A stretch of DNA of 64,000 nucleotides from Phymatolithon calcareum (lineage: Eukaryota; Rhodophyta; Florideophyceae; Hapalidiales), in contig OZ345361.1 of the NCBI GenBank assembly GCA_977006965.1, positions 248,001-312,000 on the forward strand, given 5' to 3'. Under the pieces are notes generated by a model that worked only from the letters and a program-made list of their open reading frames with translations, was not told where the DNA came from and made no database searches. Positions within the stretch are counted from its first letter, which is position 1, and every line of letters starts with the position of its first letter. This document shows positions 19,750 through 31,807 of this stretch, piece after piece. A program made the translations under genes and the position numbers.

Positions 19750-21394
19750 CTCTTTTCAGCTTTAAAAAGCTGAGAAGAGCTTTTTTAGAAGTTTATTTTT
19801 AAGAGCCCCATAGTCTTACGAGTGTTCGGGCAACGCTGCCTGAGGCGCTACCCACAATACGGTAGCTCTTCTCTTATTTTTTATCTTTTGTTCGAGCCCT
19901 GAGCACGTACTCGCCTTTTCAAAAACTCTTACGAAAAGTATAAAGCTGGAAAGTGTGCACTGGGGGTGATACACCTTTTTCCGTTTTGCCCCTTTTGGGG
20001 GTTTGTCTTTTCCTTGGTCACATTCAGTCTCTCCCGCTGGTCTCTACCCTTTTCTTTTGCATTCTCACCCTGTTCTTTCCTGTCTTCACGTACGCTGAGT
20101 ACTAGTTTGTTTGGCTCTACATTCCTGTCCTAACGCACCCGGTTAATCAATATGCATAAGAGTTTTCGTGACGTGGACCAGATTAGAGAGTCATAGTGCG
20201 GAACTAACTTGGCCTGAAAGATAACGACCCAGATACTGCAATTCGAGGTTGAAGGAACTTTAGATTACTTTGAGAGGTGCACGTCCTGTCAAGAGAAGCG
20301 ATGGCGGAAGTTTATTCGAGATAAATGCAAGTTGCAGCCATAATGTGCAATCTATATGCCGCATACGTTCGTGGTGAAACACAAGATGTAAATGTAGGCA
20401 TCGACGAACTCGTTCTGCACAATTTGGCCGTCCTGATCGGCGTCCGATTTTGCAAAGCGGTCAAGTGCATTATGGAATGAAATATTTACCTGCAGAGACC
20501 GCAAGGCATCTAAGAACTGTTTGAAGTCCAGCAACCCAGATTTCTGGTAATCGACCGTCTCAAATACAGACTGTGCCGCAGCAACTACCTGACGAATGCC
20601 ATTTGCGGATGCATTAGTTCCAATTTGAACGCTCAAAGAGGCAGTCGAAAGTTGTGCAGGTGCAACGGAGGCGGCAACAGTGGTAGCGCTAGATTGATGA
20701 TCGAGAGCGGACAATGATGGATAGAGTAGCGCCAACTGATTCGGGACATATTGGTAGTCGTTGTGAGCAGATCGAGGTAAAGTAGAGTCGGCTGAGTGGT
20801 CGCAGTGCCGGTAAGAGTAGCAAGAATGTGGATACAAGGATATGCACTGACGGGACGTTTCGTCGTGGGAGGGGCAAATCCGCCCTGAGTTCATTGCTAT
20901 TCGGCTGGAGCTTAGGCACTGATTTTCGTGGGCAGGTAGTCCATGCTGAAATACGCTGGGGAGAGAGGCTGAGGGACCGGGTCGTTGGGCGGCATCTTTT
21001 TTTTCAAAATGCAGTGTGCCATCGGATGAGGCAGAGTTCCCGAAGAGAGATCGATGTCCGAGTTGAAAGTTGGAGTCAATTTCCAGGCGTGAAGTGGTTT
21101 TCTCTGAAAGATCAGGGAACGGCATGCAGAAGGGGGAGCGAGATTCATCAGGGAGTTCCTGTGCAAAGACATCGATATGTGGTGCAGAGGTGAGCGGACT
21201 GAGTACATCGGCATTGACGTCGGAGGTGCGTTGGCCAAGGATTTGGACTGCATTTGCGCTGTCGTTGTGAGGCGAAGCCATCAGGAGGCGTGATGCAATG
21301 CGGAGGCGGCTGGCAGGCTCTGGAACGTGAGGTGATGCACTGTATCGAGATACGATTATGCAGGCCGCTCTTATAGGATTTGAGCTTCGCAGAA
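19750..21394 (-). repeat. Third copy of the EF-hand repeat unit
   Basis: Homologous to 2181-3800 and 1-1368. Similarity covers the 5' flank (ending about 21394, after CTTCGCAGAAA), the coding region and the 3' flank to about 19750. It is more diverged than the inverted pair, so the unit has spread more than once. The 3' end coincides with a small hairpin (GCTCTTTTCAGCTT inverted at AAGCTGAGAAGAGC). Confidence 0.8.
20352..21281 (-). CDS. EF-hand calcium-binding protein, copy 3
   Basis: A 309-residue paralogue of the genes at 211-1134 and 2408-3244, with about 80% identical residues by eye and no frame break. It keeps the 29-residue block missing in copy 2. The canonical EF-hand loop DADQDGQIVQNE is intact; the first hand (DYQKSGLLDFKQ) is degenerate as in the other copies. 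The N-terminal 220 residues are low in hydrophobic segments and probably unstructured. Maintenance of the frame and of the calcium loop in a diverged copy suggests the protein is, or was until recently, under selection. Confidence 0.68.
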   Translation of the reverse strand: MASPHNDSANAVQILGQRTSDVNADVLSPLTSAPHIDVFAQELPDESRSPFCMPFPDLSEKTTSRLEIDSNFQLGHRSLFGNSASSDGTLHFEKKDAAQRPGPSASLPSVFQHGLPAHENQCLSSSRIAMNSGRICPSHDETSRQCISLYPHSCYSYRHCDHSADSTLPRSAHNDYQYVPNQLALLYPSLSALDHQSSATTVAASVAPAQLSTASLSVQIGTNASANGIRQVVAAAQSVFETVDYQKSGLLDFKQFLDALRSLQVNISFHNALDRFAKSDADQDGQIVQNEFVDAYIYILCFTTNVCGI

Positions 21395-21595
21395 ATTGCA
21401 GAGTATATATAGCCAGCTGACTGAAAAATTCGTGTTGTCGTGATTATCGTTTCGCCCGTCAAGGTTTAGCAAGTTTGCGTTTCACGCTAGCGGGCAGCTG
21501 CCCATGATCGACCCCCGATGCTGATTTGGAGGTACCAACCCGTCTCGGGCGGGTAAACGATGAGCTGGTGGCTTTTGATTGGCTAAAAAAATGAG

Positions 21596-22016
21596 CGTCC
21601 CCGGGTCCTCCTTTTCGGGATATATGCTGCTTGTCTTTCCAATACTACTTAAGGTCGATGAACGATCATTCGAATGTTTCCCAAGCTGGAAAATGATAAA
21701 TTGAGAAAAAGGGAAAGTCGCCATGTCCAATAGAATGCCTGCACTTGTGAAGCGATATTCATCATGCAGTACAATTGCACAAGTGCAGGTATTCTATTGG
21801 CCAACTTTTCTCTATCTCTCAAAACCTCGCGTGTATCATGCATGCATCGATTGCAGATCCAGATCTTTGGAAAGGTTGAGACGTAGCGTCCCCGGCTCCT
21901 CCTTTTCGGGATATAGGGGAGGGGATACATATAGAGGAGGAGATAGAGAAAAGTTGGCCAATAGAATACCTGCACTTGTGCAATTGTACTGCATGATGAA
22001 TATCGCTTCACAAGTG
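21596..22016. repeat. Foldback element with perfect 75-bp inverted repeat
   Basis: Bases 21744-21818 and 21940-22014 are exact reverse complements (75 of 75) with a 121-bp spacer. Inside the left arm a smaller hairpin nests (CCTGCACTTGTG / CACAAGTGCAGG). A 30-bp direct repeat, CGTCCCCGG(G/C)TCCTCC followed by TTTTCGGGATATA, lies at 21596 and 21887. It could be a MITE or a hairpin-RNA source. No coding capacity. Confidence 0.85.
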
Positions 22017-22019
22017 AGC

Positions 22020-22810
22020 AAAACATTTCCTGCTGCACAATTGTTTCGACCGGGCTACCGCCCGTTCTCAAGCTTTCCGACCTTGTTGGACTTTTTGGAG
22101 TTCTCTCTTACGAGTCTATCAAGTCGCACACGAAAACCTAATCAGCGAGAGGAAAAATTTCCTGTTGCAGAAAGGTTTGGACGGGGCTGCCGTCCACTCT
22201 CAACCTTTTCCAACCTTGTTGAAGAAATTTTGCCTAAGCAATGTTCTACTTCCCAGTCGTTGAAGTTGTGGCTCAGAAGCCAATCAGCAAGAGCAAAAAT
22301 GTCCTCTTTACCATCCCTTCTCGAGCTGTAGTGAGCTGGTGGCTATTGATTGACTCTCAGTGTGAGTGTACACCGTTAGGCCAGTCGAGGTGTTTGGAAC
22401 CCCTGAATTCTAACGAAAATCATAATCAAGGCTCACATTTTACTTGAAATTTTCCTATTTATACTCAAACTTGATATCTTAATATTTCCGTGTCCCTAAC
22501 TTTCACACTCAGAGTATCGTGATGCATGATCTGCAGTACAGTTCTGTCCGAGTCTCGAGACCTATCCGGTATGATAATAGAGGATATTTTCACCGTGGGC
22601 TCGTCTGCTGATAATAAACAAAGAACGGGGCGGCCACGCGCTCTGAACCTTTCCAACATTGTTGGATTTTTTCGAGCTCTGCAAGCGAGACTACACCTGT
22701 TTCACCCTGGGTTCGTCTGTCAATGATAAACAAAGGACGGGGAGGCCACGCTCTCTGCATCTTTCCAACATTGTTGGGTTTTTTAGAGCTCAGCAAGCGA
22801 GTCTACACCT
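22020..22810. repeat. Four degenerate ~115-130-bp repeats
   Basis: Each unit shares a core like ACGGGG..GCC..C.CTCT followed by CTTTCCAACNTTGTTGGA. Cores lie near 22070, 22200, 22650 and 22763. The last two are close copies 114 bp apart; the first two are more diverged. Between the pairs is unrelated sequence. Nothing suggests a protein. Confidence 0.65.
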
Positions 22811-22903
22811 TGCCGCAAGTTGCAGGTCGAAAATATTTTTAAATTTCCACTTTTTTAAAAGTATGAGGTATCTGAAGTGATATCATTAAAACCAATCAGA
22901 AAA

Positions 22904-22935
22904 CACTAGGGGAGCGTACACCGGTGCCCGACAGA
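22904..22935 (+). repeat. Left terminal inverted repeat of CACTA-like element
   Basis: CACTAGGGGAG is followed by 15 less conserved bases and GACAGAGAAA. Pairs with 33748-33779 inverted. Confidence 0.65.
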
Positions 22936-24453
22936 GAAATTGCACACTGTTCTCTGATTGCAACTATCATACTTCTTTGTCTTTTCAGCCATTAATTCTC
23001 TGACTTAAGCAGTCGACTTCTTTGCCAGTTGCAGACTGGAATTCATGTAGGCTTGACAACAGACACTTGTCATGGGAACTATCATGTTTTCTGTGACCAA
23101 CAATCAGCTGTAGTCTGTCTAATCTGCTGGAGTTTATGGCTGACCGAAGACTTAGCCATCTGACAGTATTTGTTAGCAGAGTATAACATTCTCCACCAGA
23201 GAAGTCTGATCGTAGTGACAGACATTTTTCGCAGCAATTGTGATAGATCTTTGTCAGTTCCTACGAGACGTTTCTGAAAAATGAGAAGAGAGCAACCAGT
23301 CTGAACATGAAGGTCAATTAGATAGTGGGTGTTTAAAGGCTGGTCAAGATATCGGAGCAAGGTGCGTGTTTATTATTCGAATTGTCTATTCGGCATGTGA
23401 CATGAAATGCACTAATTCGCGAACAACAGGAGTAATGCAAAACGTATTGTGCTATGGATGGACCTTTGCCGTTAAATTAAGGAACAATTTGGCGATCTGC
23501 AGGGAGCCGGAAATGTAGAACTGTGGTTCTCCAGTGACATGTGTAAACTGCGGAGCATAGATGACCAAAATATGTTAGACTATTGTCCCCCGAGGAATTC
23601 GCTTCACAGCTGTCAGTTCGGCTTTCATAGACTTTGGCGGCCAAGCTAGAACGCACAGAATCTGTATGCATGCAGAAAGGGAATGAACATTGTTGGAATT
23701 GGAAATATTAGAGATCTATGCTGCAGAAAGGAAAGAATGGGCTTTGGAGGGAAGAAGAATGCAACGTACAAGATTCCGCAAACACAAATGGCTCCACAGC
23801 CAGATATATCTCTTTCAAAACCGCGGGCGCTATGTCCGGTGGTCACATGTGAATCTGTAATTACGGAGAAACGAAATGCAAATGGGCGGTTCTCAAAATT
23901 AGTCCCCTGTGCAACAGAAAGGAAATAGTTGCGCTCAGTTGCAGAATACGTACGTGGAAATTTCGATCATGCCCAAACGCAGGGATTTGACTCTTTCTGG
24001 TGTCAACGTGAAGCAGCATTGCATGTAGAAACGCGTACTTGAATCACATAGGTCCAGAAATGAGAAAAAATGTAACTCGGTGAGCAAAGAAGCTGTCCGC
24101 TGATGAGTGCTTGGGAAGTAGTGGCCGAAGGACGGCAGATCCCGGGATATTCGTGGACGAAAACAAGAAAAGAATTGCAATTCCGTGGTGATCAACTCTG
24201 CTTTTTGGAATTTTCGTGCGAAGAGATAGACATCGATGTGGAACTTTAACACCTGCGTGCGGGGGCGGCGCGAATTTAAGGTTGCGAATTGAGAAGATCC
24301 GGCAGCGCCGACGGGCTAACGTATGTAGTCGGCCACGTTAGCAGCTACTGGGCTGGTGAGCTGCATTATATGAGTACGTCCCGGATGGACTTTACGTGGT
24401 GTGTCCGTTCGCGTTGAAAAAGCTGGATGGGATCCGGAAAACTTACGTTCACC
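22936..24453. other. Left subterminal region of CACTA-like element, noncoding
   Basis: About 1.5 kb without a convincing gene. It repeatedly contains CTGAC/GTCAG, GACAG and TTTCTGA words, probably transposase-binding repeats by analogy with other CACTA elements. GCAGTCGACTTCTTT at 23010 recurs as GCAGTCGACTTTTT in the right subterminal region. Confidence 0.45.
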
Positions 24454-24523
24454 GGGGAGCACGGCACCATTTTGGCCCAAATCAACTAAATAACTATCGG
24501 GCCAAAATGTTGCCGTGCTCCCC
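24454..24523. repeat. 25-bp inverted repeat, one mismatch
   Basis: GGGGAGCACGGCACCATTTT (first 20 of 25 bases, from 24454) is inverted at 24499-24523 with one mismatch and a 20-base loop. The GGGGAGC word resembles the element terminus, so this may be an internal terminus-like repeat or a nested foldback. Confidence 0.85.
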
Positions 24524-24793
24524 TAGTGTGCAATTGCATGTCTGAATGCGCTTACATTCAACGCAAACTTTTCTGAGCACGTCGAAGATGTGTGATAGGA
24601 TCAGCAGCCTTGCGCCGATAACTGATGAATAAAGAGTTGTATGGAATAAGGACAGGTGTCTTGAAGCAATGCAATATCACCCTAATTAGGCTCATTGAGT
24701 CATCTGATGTTAACAATAGTCAGCCGATTATACGATATCCCTTTATCAAGTACTGAAGGATCCCTGGCCCAAGCTCTGAGTGCAGTCATATCG

Positions 24794-26710
24794 ATGGCGA
24801 CTGAAGACGAGCGCCAAAGCCCCGGCATAGAAGCCGATGATGCTGGAGTAGTGGCAAATGTTAGGGGCAGTGCCTCAGAGACCACACCATGCGATGAGGC
24901 TCCCCGCGGTCCCTCCGTCCCAGACCATATGTTCAACCCGTTGTACGATTTCCTTCAAGGGATACGTGATGAAATCCTCGTGAAAAATCGTGCAGAAATC
25001 GACCGGGCGAACGAGAAGCTCTTCAAAGATATCAAAGAAGTCACCGTGCAGCTTGTCGCCCAGATTGTCTCTCAAGCGTCAGCGAGGCATACTAATAGCC
25101 GTGGAACGAAGCGTCTACATCCTAAGACAGAACTAATCATTCCAGAAGTCGATCTTCTCGTGGAAGATAAGACGAGGTTCATCTCACCTCTGCTCAGAAG
25201 TCTTATACTTATCGTGGTTGCATGCTTCACGTCGAAGCATACTGTTCTTCGAGGATGGCTGACCAATAATGCATACCACAGCCTGACGTCTTATGCAAAT
25301 ATTCTACCGCGCGTGTCTGGATTTTCAACAATTTGGTTCTCGAAAGTCAGTTCGGATACGAAGGGACGGTTTAGAACTGACATCGGAAAGATTTGGACCT
25401 GTGTTATTCGAGCTGCAATGGTGAGCACTGTCATGTCAATGCGCCAAGAATTCGTCTCTGAAGCCGAGGTGAGTTCGGAAAATGTACCAGGAACGACAAC
25501 CGGAGGAGCCTCGGGCAATACAACCCCACCCCCGCAATGGTTATCTGAGCTTGCGGACTGCGTGCATGCCGGTCGGAGTCCCGGGGCCAATTTAACTGCC
25601 ATAGTGCACAAGGTCGTGGGCGAGGAGGAAGATGTACGGGCAAGATGTACAGTTTCCGCGGACGGGGAGTCCGAGCTGTCTGGAATCGGGACTGGTTCCA
25701 GACTAAAGAGACGGCGAACATCGGACGGGGTAGAGGATCAGAAAGCGAATCACGAAATAGTGCTGAAGCGCCTCTACTCAGCAATGAGGTCCTATCTGGG
25801 CGGAACTCGTACAACCTGCAGGCTCGTCTTGTTCAGCGACTTGCTTTTTCTCACACAGAAGATCAACTCTGCGTTCCCCAACGAGTCCGCTGCCTCTGCT
25901 GCAGGGTACCGGATTGTATTTCAAAAGAAAGCGAATTTGTCAGAGGACTCTCCCAATCTGGAAGGGACTAAGGAGGGGTCAATTTGGAATATCGGAAACG
26001 CGAGGGTATCGGGTGGATCGCAGCAGAGTCGAGTAGAGTTCAACGAATCCGCTTTTCAAGCCATGTAGGCTGCTTTTCCTTCGCTTTCTCTGTCACTGCA
26101 GTACAGACGCAAGGTTGTTTACACCGCACGGGACAAGGTAGACGAGTTTTCGGAGGAGCACCTCACACCGAATCTGCACTGGGATTATGTCGAGGAAGTG
26201 AGTCTTCATGACACAGCAAGAAAGCTCCTCATGGAAGTTGTGCGTATGAAGAATGCAGACGAGTTGCTCCAAATATCGAGCTTTTCCCTGAAGGCTATAT
26301 ACGTCACTGCTCTAGCATTGCGCGGACTCGTCAAACAGCAACTAAATCAGGACCTTTCGGAAATCGAATCAAGCGCTCTAGGCGGGTGCGTCAGTACGAA
26401 ACTGACAAAGGATTCACAGTTCGTATCCCCACTTGTCGGCATGGCCGGCATGGAGCCAGACAAGGAGTATAAAAGCAAACAAGAGCAAGAATGGGAGAAA
26501 AAGTTCTCCATGACGTGGTCATCTTTCAAGTCTGCGAAGCGCGAATGGGTGAGAATGCAGCGTATTCAAAGTTCGAATGCCGGGCAATCGCGGTCTCGTT
26601 CGTCCAACTCACCAATTTCTGTTCCTGGAGTTAATATTGGGGCAGATATGTCATTCAACGACAAGTGGATGTATTGTGCTGATGAAGATGTAGACAGCGG
26701 TGAATTCTAG
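24794..26710 (+). CDS. Uncharacterised CACTA-element protein (probably two exons)
   Basis: Exon 1 runs from ATG 24794 (an alternative ATG at 24707) to about 26032; exon 2 runs from 26102 to 26710. A 69-bp phase-0 intron from GTAGAG to CACTGCAG joins the frames; a donor at 26006 (GTATCG) is the alternative. The product is about 615 residues, mostly polar, with an acidic start (MATEDERQSPGIEADDAG), a coiled-coil-like stretch (RAEIDRANEKLFKDIKEV), a hydrophobic segment (PLLRSLILIVVACF) and an SGIGTGSRLKRRRTSDG patch that could be a nuclear signal. No known domain. By position it could correspond to the accessory DNA-binding protein (TnpA-like) of CACTA elements; that is inference. Confidence 0.55.
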
Positions 26711-26905
26711 AAAAGCGCGAACCATTGTGCTCGTTATTTGGCAATTTGTTCAACTGGCATTGTGTCTGGCGTCTAAAAAGGGGCGCCATATTCATGTACC
26801 AACTTTTTTTCTTATTTAGTAGAAGAGAATGTACTGCGTTGAGGAAAATGCATGTACCCTGACGTCGAGAAATAAATCTGTTTGCGTTTGTTGTTTTATC
26901 CTGCA

Positions 26906-29900
26906 TCATCCCTGCCTAGGTGGATATCCTTGTTTCGCTGAAATTACAAAGAACGGAGCACCTTCCAATGGATTAGTGGGAAGAGGAGCTGCACAGGTAA
27001 GAGGTGTAGACCGTTCTGAGTCCGTGCCAAAATACCGAATTGTTGCAACTTTGTCAACTGACTCGCTGATCGCCATGAAGGAGCGACTAGTGCGTCGAAC
27101 AATGGACCTTCTCTGAGGACCGTTTTCTCCATATGGCGTGGCTTGCGCAGCAATGGGGTCCACGAATACCACCGGGTGCACAACAGCGTACAGCAAAGGT
27201 GACCCAACAGTGCTGGTGGCACTGAAAAATCTCGAAATGCAACAGAGTATCGGTCCTGTTGGATACGAAAGGCCTGTACCTTTTGAGAAATTGCTCTTCA
27301 GCATGACGAGAGGGAAATGGATATTAATATCAGCAGGATTGTAGCACAAGGCAGACACCACATCGCCTTTCTCGAGCTTAACTGCACGGGAAGAGGTTGA
27401 AATAGTAACACCCGAAGAGGCACTAATGTATTCACCCTGAATTCTTCTGGCCATAAGCCTAATGAACGCAGTAGAGTGTGGTACAACGCATGCAGCAGCT
27501 GATGCCGATGAGCGGATTGGAACTGATCGAATGGGATGAATTTCTTTCAACACAGGGGCACACTTCCGATGTACGGTTCCCAAAACAGACTGATTTTGCG
27601 ATATTAGCTCCTTCTGCACGCAGTTCGCAGGGCCCAGTACACTACGGACCTTCTCCGTGATTCGTCTGTCCACACAACCACTTACGGACATTACCGCCTC
27701 ACGCCCGCTGAGAAGCCGGAAGCAGGATAACACGGAAGATTTCTCTGGGTACTCTCGGACTGCAAGAGTTATACGATCTTGCCAGTCGTTAAAAATTGCA
27801 GATGTCATTGCTTGTAAATGAATGTCTTTGTGGTTTGACTGCTTCACAGCCCGTTTAAGGGATTGGTGAGCTTTTTCCATTACGAGCTCACCGCAGCGGA
27901 TCACATGCCCTGTCATGGGTAGCGTGGAGTGGACAAGCTCAAGAAGTCTGTGAACATTCGGCTTATCGACACAAGAAATAGCTGTCCTTGCCATTTTCAG
28001 TCTTTTGTTAGCCATCGACACATCGTCGACTCTCCCATAGCCAACGTCAATCAAACAGAAATCATCTTCGGACAGTTTGCAAATAGTTTCAACTCGTACA
28101 ATGTGAGCTTCAGTCTCTTTTTGAAGCATTTCGACATGTGATCGCCCACCGTCCTTTTCAAACAAGTCTACAGCTTCACGTCCATCTCGTGCTGCATTTG
28201 GTTTGTACAGAAGCAGGGATATCAGCTTACCACAGGATCCGACTAAGTCCACTGCTGCAGAGTATGCAATTTTAACATCCTCGTGAACCACCTGCTTCTT
28301 CTCCTCCCAACTGCAGGCTTGCCGTAGTGCTATGTGTGCAATGACTCCAAGAGCATATAGCTCGGTCATCGACATTGAGAACAAGCGTTTTTGCTCCATG
28401 TCAATTATCCTGTTCTGTTCTGGAAGACGGCAATCACGAAGATAAGCTAGCAGAAATGCTTCGCACGTTGCTCGAAATGCCGGATTCGGCATGAGTCGAA
28501 TAGCTAGATTCAAACAGTCACGTAAATGACCCGTAAGCAAGTGGTCAGGCGCCACCATAGAGCCTCTGTATGGATCAAATGTCGATGGTACGACTGGCTG
28601 GTTGCTGCTTGTCATGGGAACGCACCCTGATTTTGAAACAATAGTGCTCCTCAGCTCCTGTAATATATAGTTCGCGCGTGTTGGGAAAGGCTTCATACCC
28701 AGCAATTTGCATGTCTCACTTTGGGCACTGGCATCCCTTACTGCTTGATGCTGTAAAAATCGCCGCGAATGAGCTGTAAGAGAGGCATTGCTGGAAAGAG
28801 AGGTATACCTGCTTCCAACTGTAGACGCTGACCTGCGTACGACTCTGCATAGGTGACAGAACGAGGACCCGGTGTGACCAAGCACATCAATGGCGGAATT
28901 TATCGCAGGAGTATCCCCCACCACGCCAACCAAATCTAAAAATATTCGCCTCGTAGTTCCGGTAGCGTCGACGTCAAGGAAACCTTCCACCATTCCCTCC
29001 CGAACGTCATTCATGATTCGTGTAAGAACAGTGTCACTTTTAACACCTGGAGGTGTTAGGCTTATAATCCGAACTGCCTTTGGTGTTGCTCTGGCTTCTT
29101 CATTCAAATTAAGGCAAATGAGATATACTCCTTCGCCGGATGCAGACTTTCCTGACTCCACTTCAAATCCATCCCAAAATATTAAAAAACGGTAGACGCA
29201 ATACCGTTCTCCGTTAGCAAGAACGCCGACACTACTTACGGGCATAAACCGGTCCGGCCCCCGTGGATTCGAGTGTATTCCAACCAACACAACAGATTTT
29301 ATGTCCACAAATCTCCTGCCTGTTCCGTCAATGGAGCCGCATAAATCTTCCGCAGGGTTTGTTACTGAGGACTGCGCGCTTACATCGCATCCGCCGGGGA
29401 TCCAAAGGACATGGCGCGAGCGTTCTTCCTGTTCGACCCAAAATCGATAAACGACAATGAGCCGACTGTCCCGGTCGGTATTTGTCAGCAGGGTGTTATC
29501 GTTTTGGCCGTTGTGCCCTTCTAATGGGCGAAGTAGGGCGACAGTGTCCCCAGGTTTCAAAAACGGTTTAGTCCAACTTGCCCATGCGACTTCCATTAGA
29601 TTCTTACGCTCGCGCATGGCAGACTGTCGAACCCTGGTAGCCTCTCTCATCGCTGGTGTGCTCTTCCTCCTAGCTCTTGGCCCAAGCTCATTATCACCAT
29701 CAGCATCGCAAAGGTCTTCAGTTTCTTCTTCAAGCAGGCGGGGTATTTGAATGCTGACTTCATCACTCGGAGACCGATAGTTCACCCAATTCAGCGTGTG
29801 CACAATCATTTTGTCTCTCGTGGACAGAAAATCTGCAGCGACATCTTCAACCTCGTCGCCAATCTTTCGTTTGGAATGGTGAATAGTCCAGACGTGAACC

Positions 29901-31087
29901 ACCTCTCCAAGTAGATGATCTCGTGCTTCTGACGACGTACGCGGACCAAAAGCACGAGAAACTGACTCCTCGACATCCACTGCATTTCCGTGCAGAAATG
30001 TCAGTTTCAGTGTATCATCCTTTTCTGCGAAGTATCGCAGGGATCGCTCACGCCCATATCCTTGGCCTGTGGACCAGTCGACGCTTATACCGGACGGAGG
30101 TCCGTAAAACCAGTCGCGTGCGGCAACTATGGGCCACAAGTCAATGCAATCATCGACGATGCACCCCGGATAGCGCACGTTGTGACCCTTGTCTTTTGCG
30201 GTCTCTAAGCTCGTAGCCAACATTACGTCGAAAAAATGAGGGGTGCCTACGTCTGCTCGAGCATGCTCACTCGGTAGTACAATGCGGACTTTTGCCTGTG
30301 GTTCGCCTTAATCAGAGCGCAAACTACACCGTGCCCCAGCCTTTCGAGTGTCAATAGGTACCACTGCGTCGACGCTACGCGCGGTCAGCAAACGGAACAA
30401 AACTGGCTTCACGGTTTTGAACAAGGTCGAAAAATGGGGCAAGGCTCTTCTTCTGTTGGCAATAATGTCACAATTGACTGCGCCAGTTCCTGGTTCCAAT
30501 TGTAGCACACAATCCATAGCAACACGTACAGACTGATACTGCAACTTGGTTAGTTTTCTGCTACCGGTCGTCATTATCAATCCCCATATAGTGCGCCAGC
30601 AGTCCAGGACCATATCACGTAGCTCCGAATTAGCTGAAGTGGGAACAACCATTATATCTGCTTCAGCAGCAGCATCCACTAATTCGCTGTTGGGTTCATC
30701 ACGGAACTTCTGTACCTCGTCATCCATGAGCATCGTTTCCATCCATCTTTGATGAGGAGCAACTGCATCAGCTTCTAATTCCAATGAGCGTGCACTCTGA
30801 TTTTCATCAGTATCCAACATGCCTCTCGCACGTGATCGACCTCCTCCATTGTTCTCCCCGTCAACATCCGGATTGGCCACTTGATTCTGTGTTATTTGCC
30901 GCTCAATGTCGTCCATAGACTCGTCCATACCATGACCCAGCAGCGCCTCCCCTGTACTTTCATCACGCGGACGGACTTCAAAGCGAAATCGAGAATCACT
31001 CTTCTGGTTGTTCGCATTGCTTCTGAATCTATTTCGGCTCCGCCGACGCCGCTTTCCCAGTGATATATGGCACGCAGGCTTCTCCAT
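26906..31087 (-). CDS. CACTA/Plavaka-like transposase (probably two exons)
   Basis: Proposed exons are 31087-30362 and 30295-26906 with a 66-bp phase-0 intron (GTACCTATT...AACCACAG) that removes an in-frame TAA at 30308. Without splicing the same frame is cut by that single stop. The product is about 1371 residues. The first ~240 are basic then acidic. The central region has FLIFWDGFEVESGK, a Tyr-rich SGEGVYLICLNL and ISLTPPGV, then LVGVVGDTPAINSAIDVLGH followed by FCHLC. This order (Asp in a beta strand, then GD-x-P, GH and a C-x2-C knuckle) is that of Tnp2/Plavaka-type RNase H-fold transposases of the CACTA supergroup. The helical C-terminal half is unassigned. It would cut and rejoin the element ends in the nucleus. 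Confidence 0.65.
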
Positions 31088-31807
31088 TGGAAGATAAATT
31101 AGAGAATGGCTGAATGCTGAGAGAGAAGGAGACGGTGACTAGTCGCAGAAAAGGAAAAAAATTTGCGACTCAAGCCTGATTCCTCGAGAGCGAATTTTCG
31201 ATAAAGAAGTCGCTTGCTGGAGCATTTAAAATGGTCCGCGATGCGTATTTCCACAGTTCCAAAATGCAAGAAGCAGGCAATTTCGTACCCCGTAGTGGAC
31301 TATATTGCGTGCATGCAGCCCAAATCCGTACACGATAATGCCCAGGTGGAGATTGTAGCCGGACAGCCTCAGATGCTTTCCGCGACCGTGCAGTACATAC
31401 TCATGCATGTATAGTATCATCTGTCATGCATGCGCCCATGGTGCTCACAATTCCCATACAATAATTGGGAAGAAGGAATTACTTCAAACACGTTCTGGTC
31501 TTTGAAAGAATTCCTTCTTTGACAACGTTTACTCATACACATGCCTGGAATGCAAATATGTAAGTTAACGTCAGACGTTTCTGATAGAAACTGCCAGAAA
31601 ACGTGATAGATCTGGACATAGATCCCTGACGTCCACGCAGTGAAGCTCTGTTGCGAAACCAGCGATATGCAATACTGGCTGAACAGGAAGTATGGGTCGC
31701 CGTCCTGATTTCGAAGCTCTACCACACCTGCAATCCTACTGTGGTACTTTTCTTACTTTTGTTGATATCACGCGTTGTCACCCAGCGCGTGTAGCTCTAA
31801 TCACGAC
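31088..31807. other. Divergent intergenic region inside CACTA-like element
   Basis: It lies between the divergent transposase and the plus-strand gene at 31808 and probably holds both promoters. A hairpin with 19-bp arms and two mismatches spans 31470-31519 (arm AAGAAGGAATTACTTCAAA). Words such as GACGTTTCTGA, also found in the left subterminal DNA, occur near 31570. Confidence 0.5.

Noticed and set aside
21723-22331. 202-residue frame across the foldback repeat
   Set aside because: It is translated from the perfect inverted repeat and the degenerate repeats, so it is most likely incidental.
24517-24528. GCTCCCCTAGTG as an alternative right end of a CACTA element starting at 22904
   Set aside because: A 12-base match alone is not significant in 64 kb, it lacks the second match at offset 26, and the interval contains no transposase. 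The end at 33779 has both matches.
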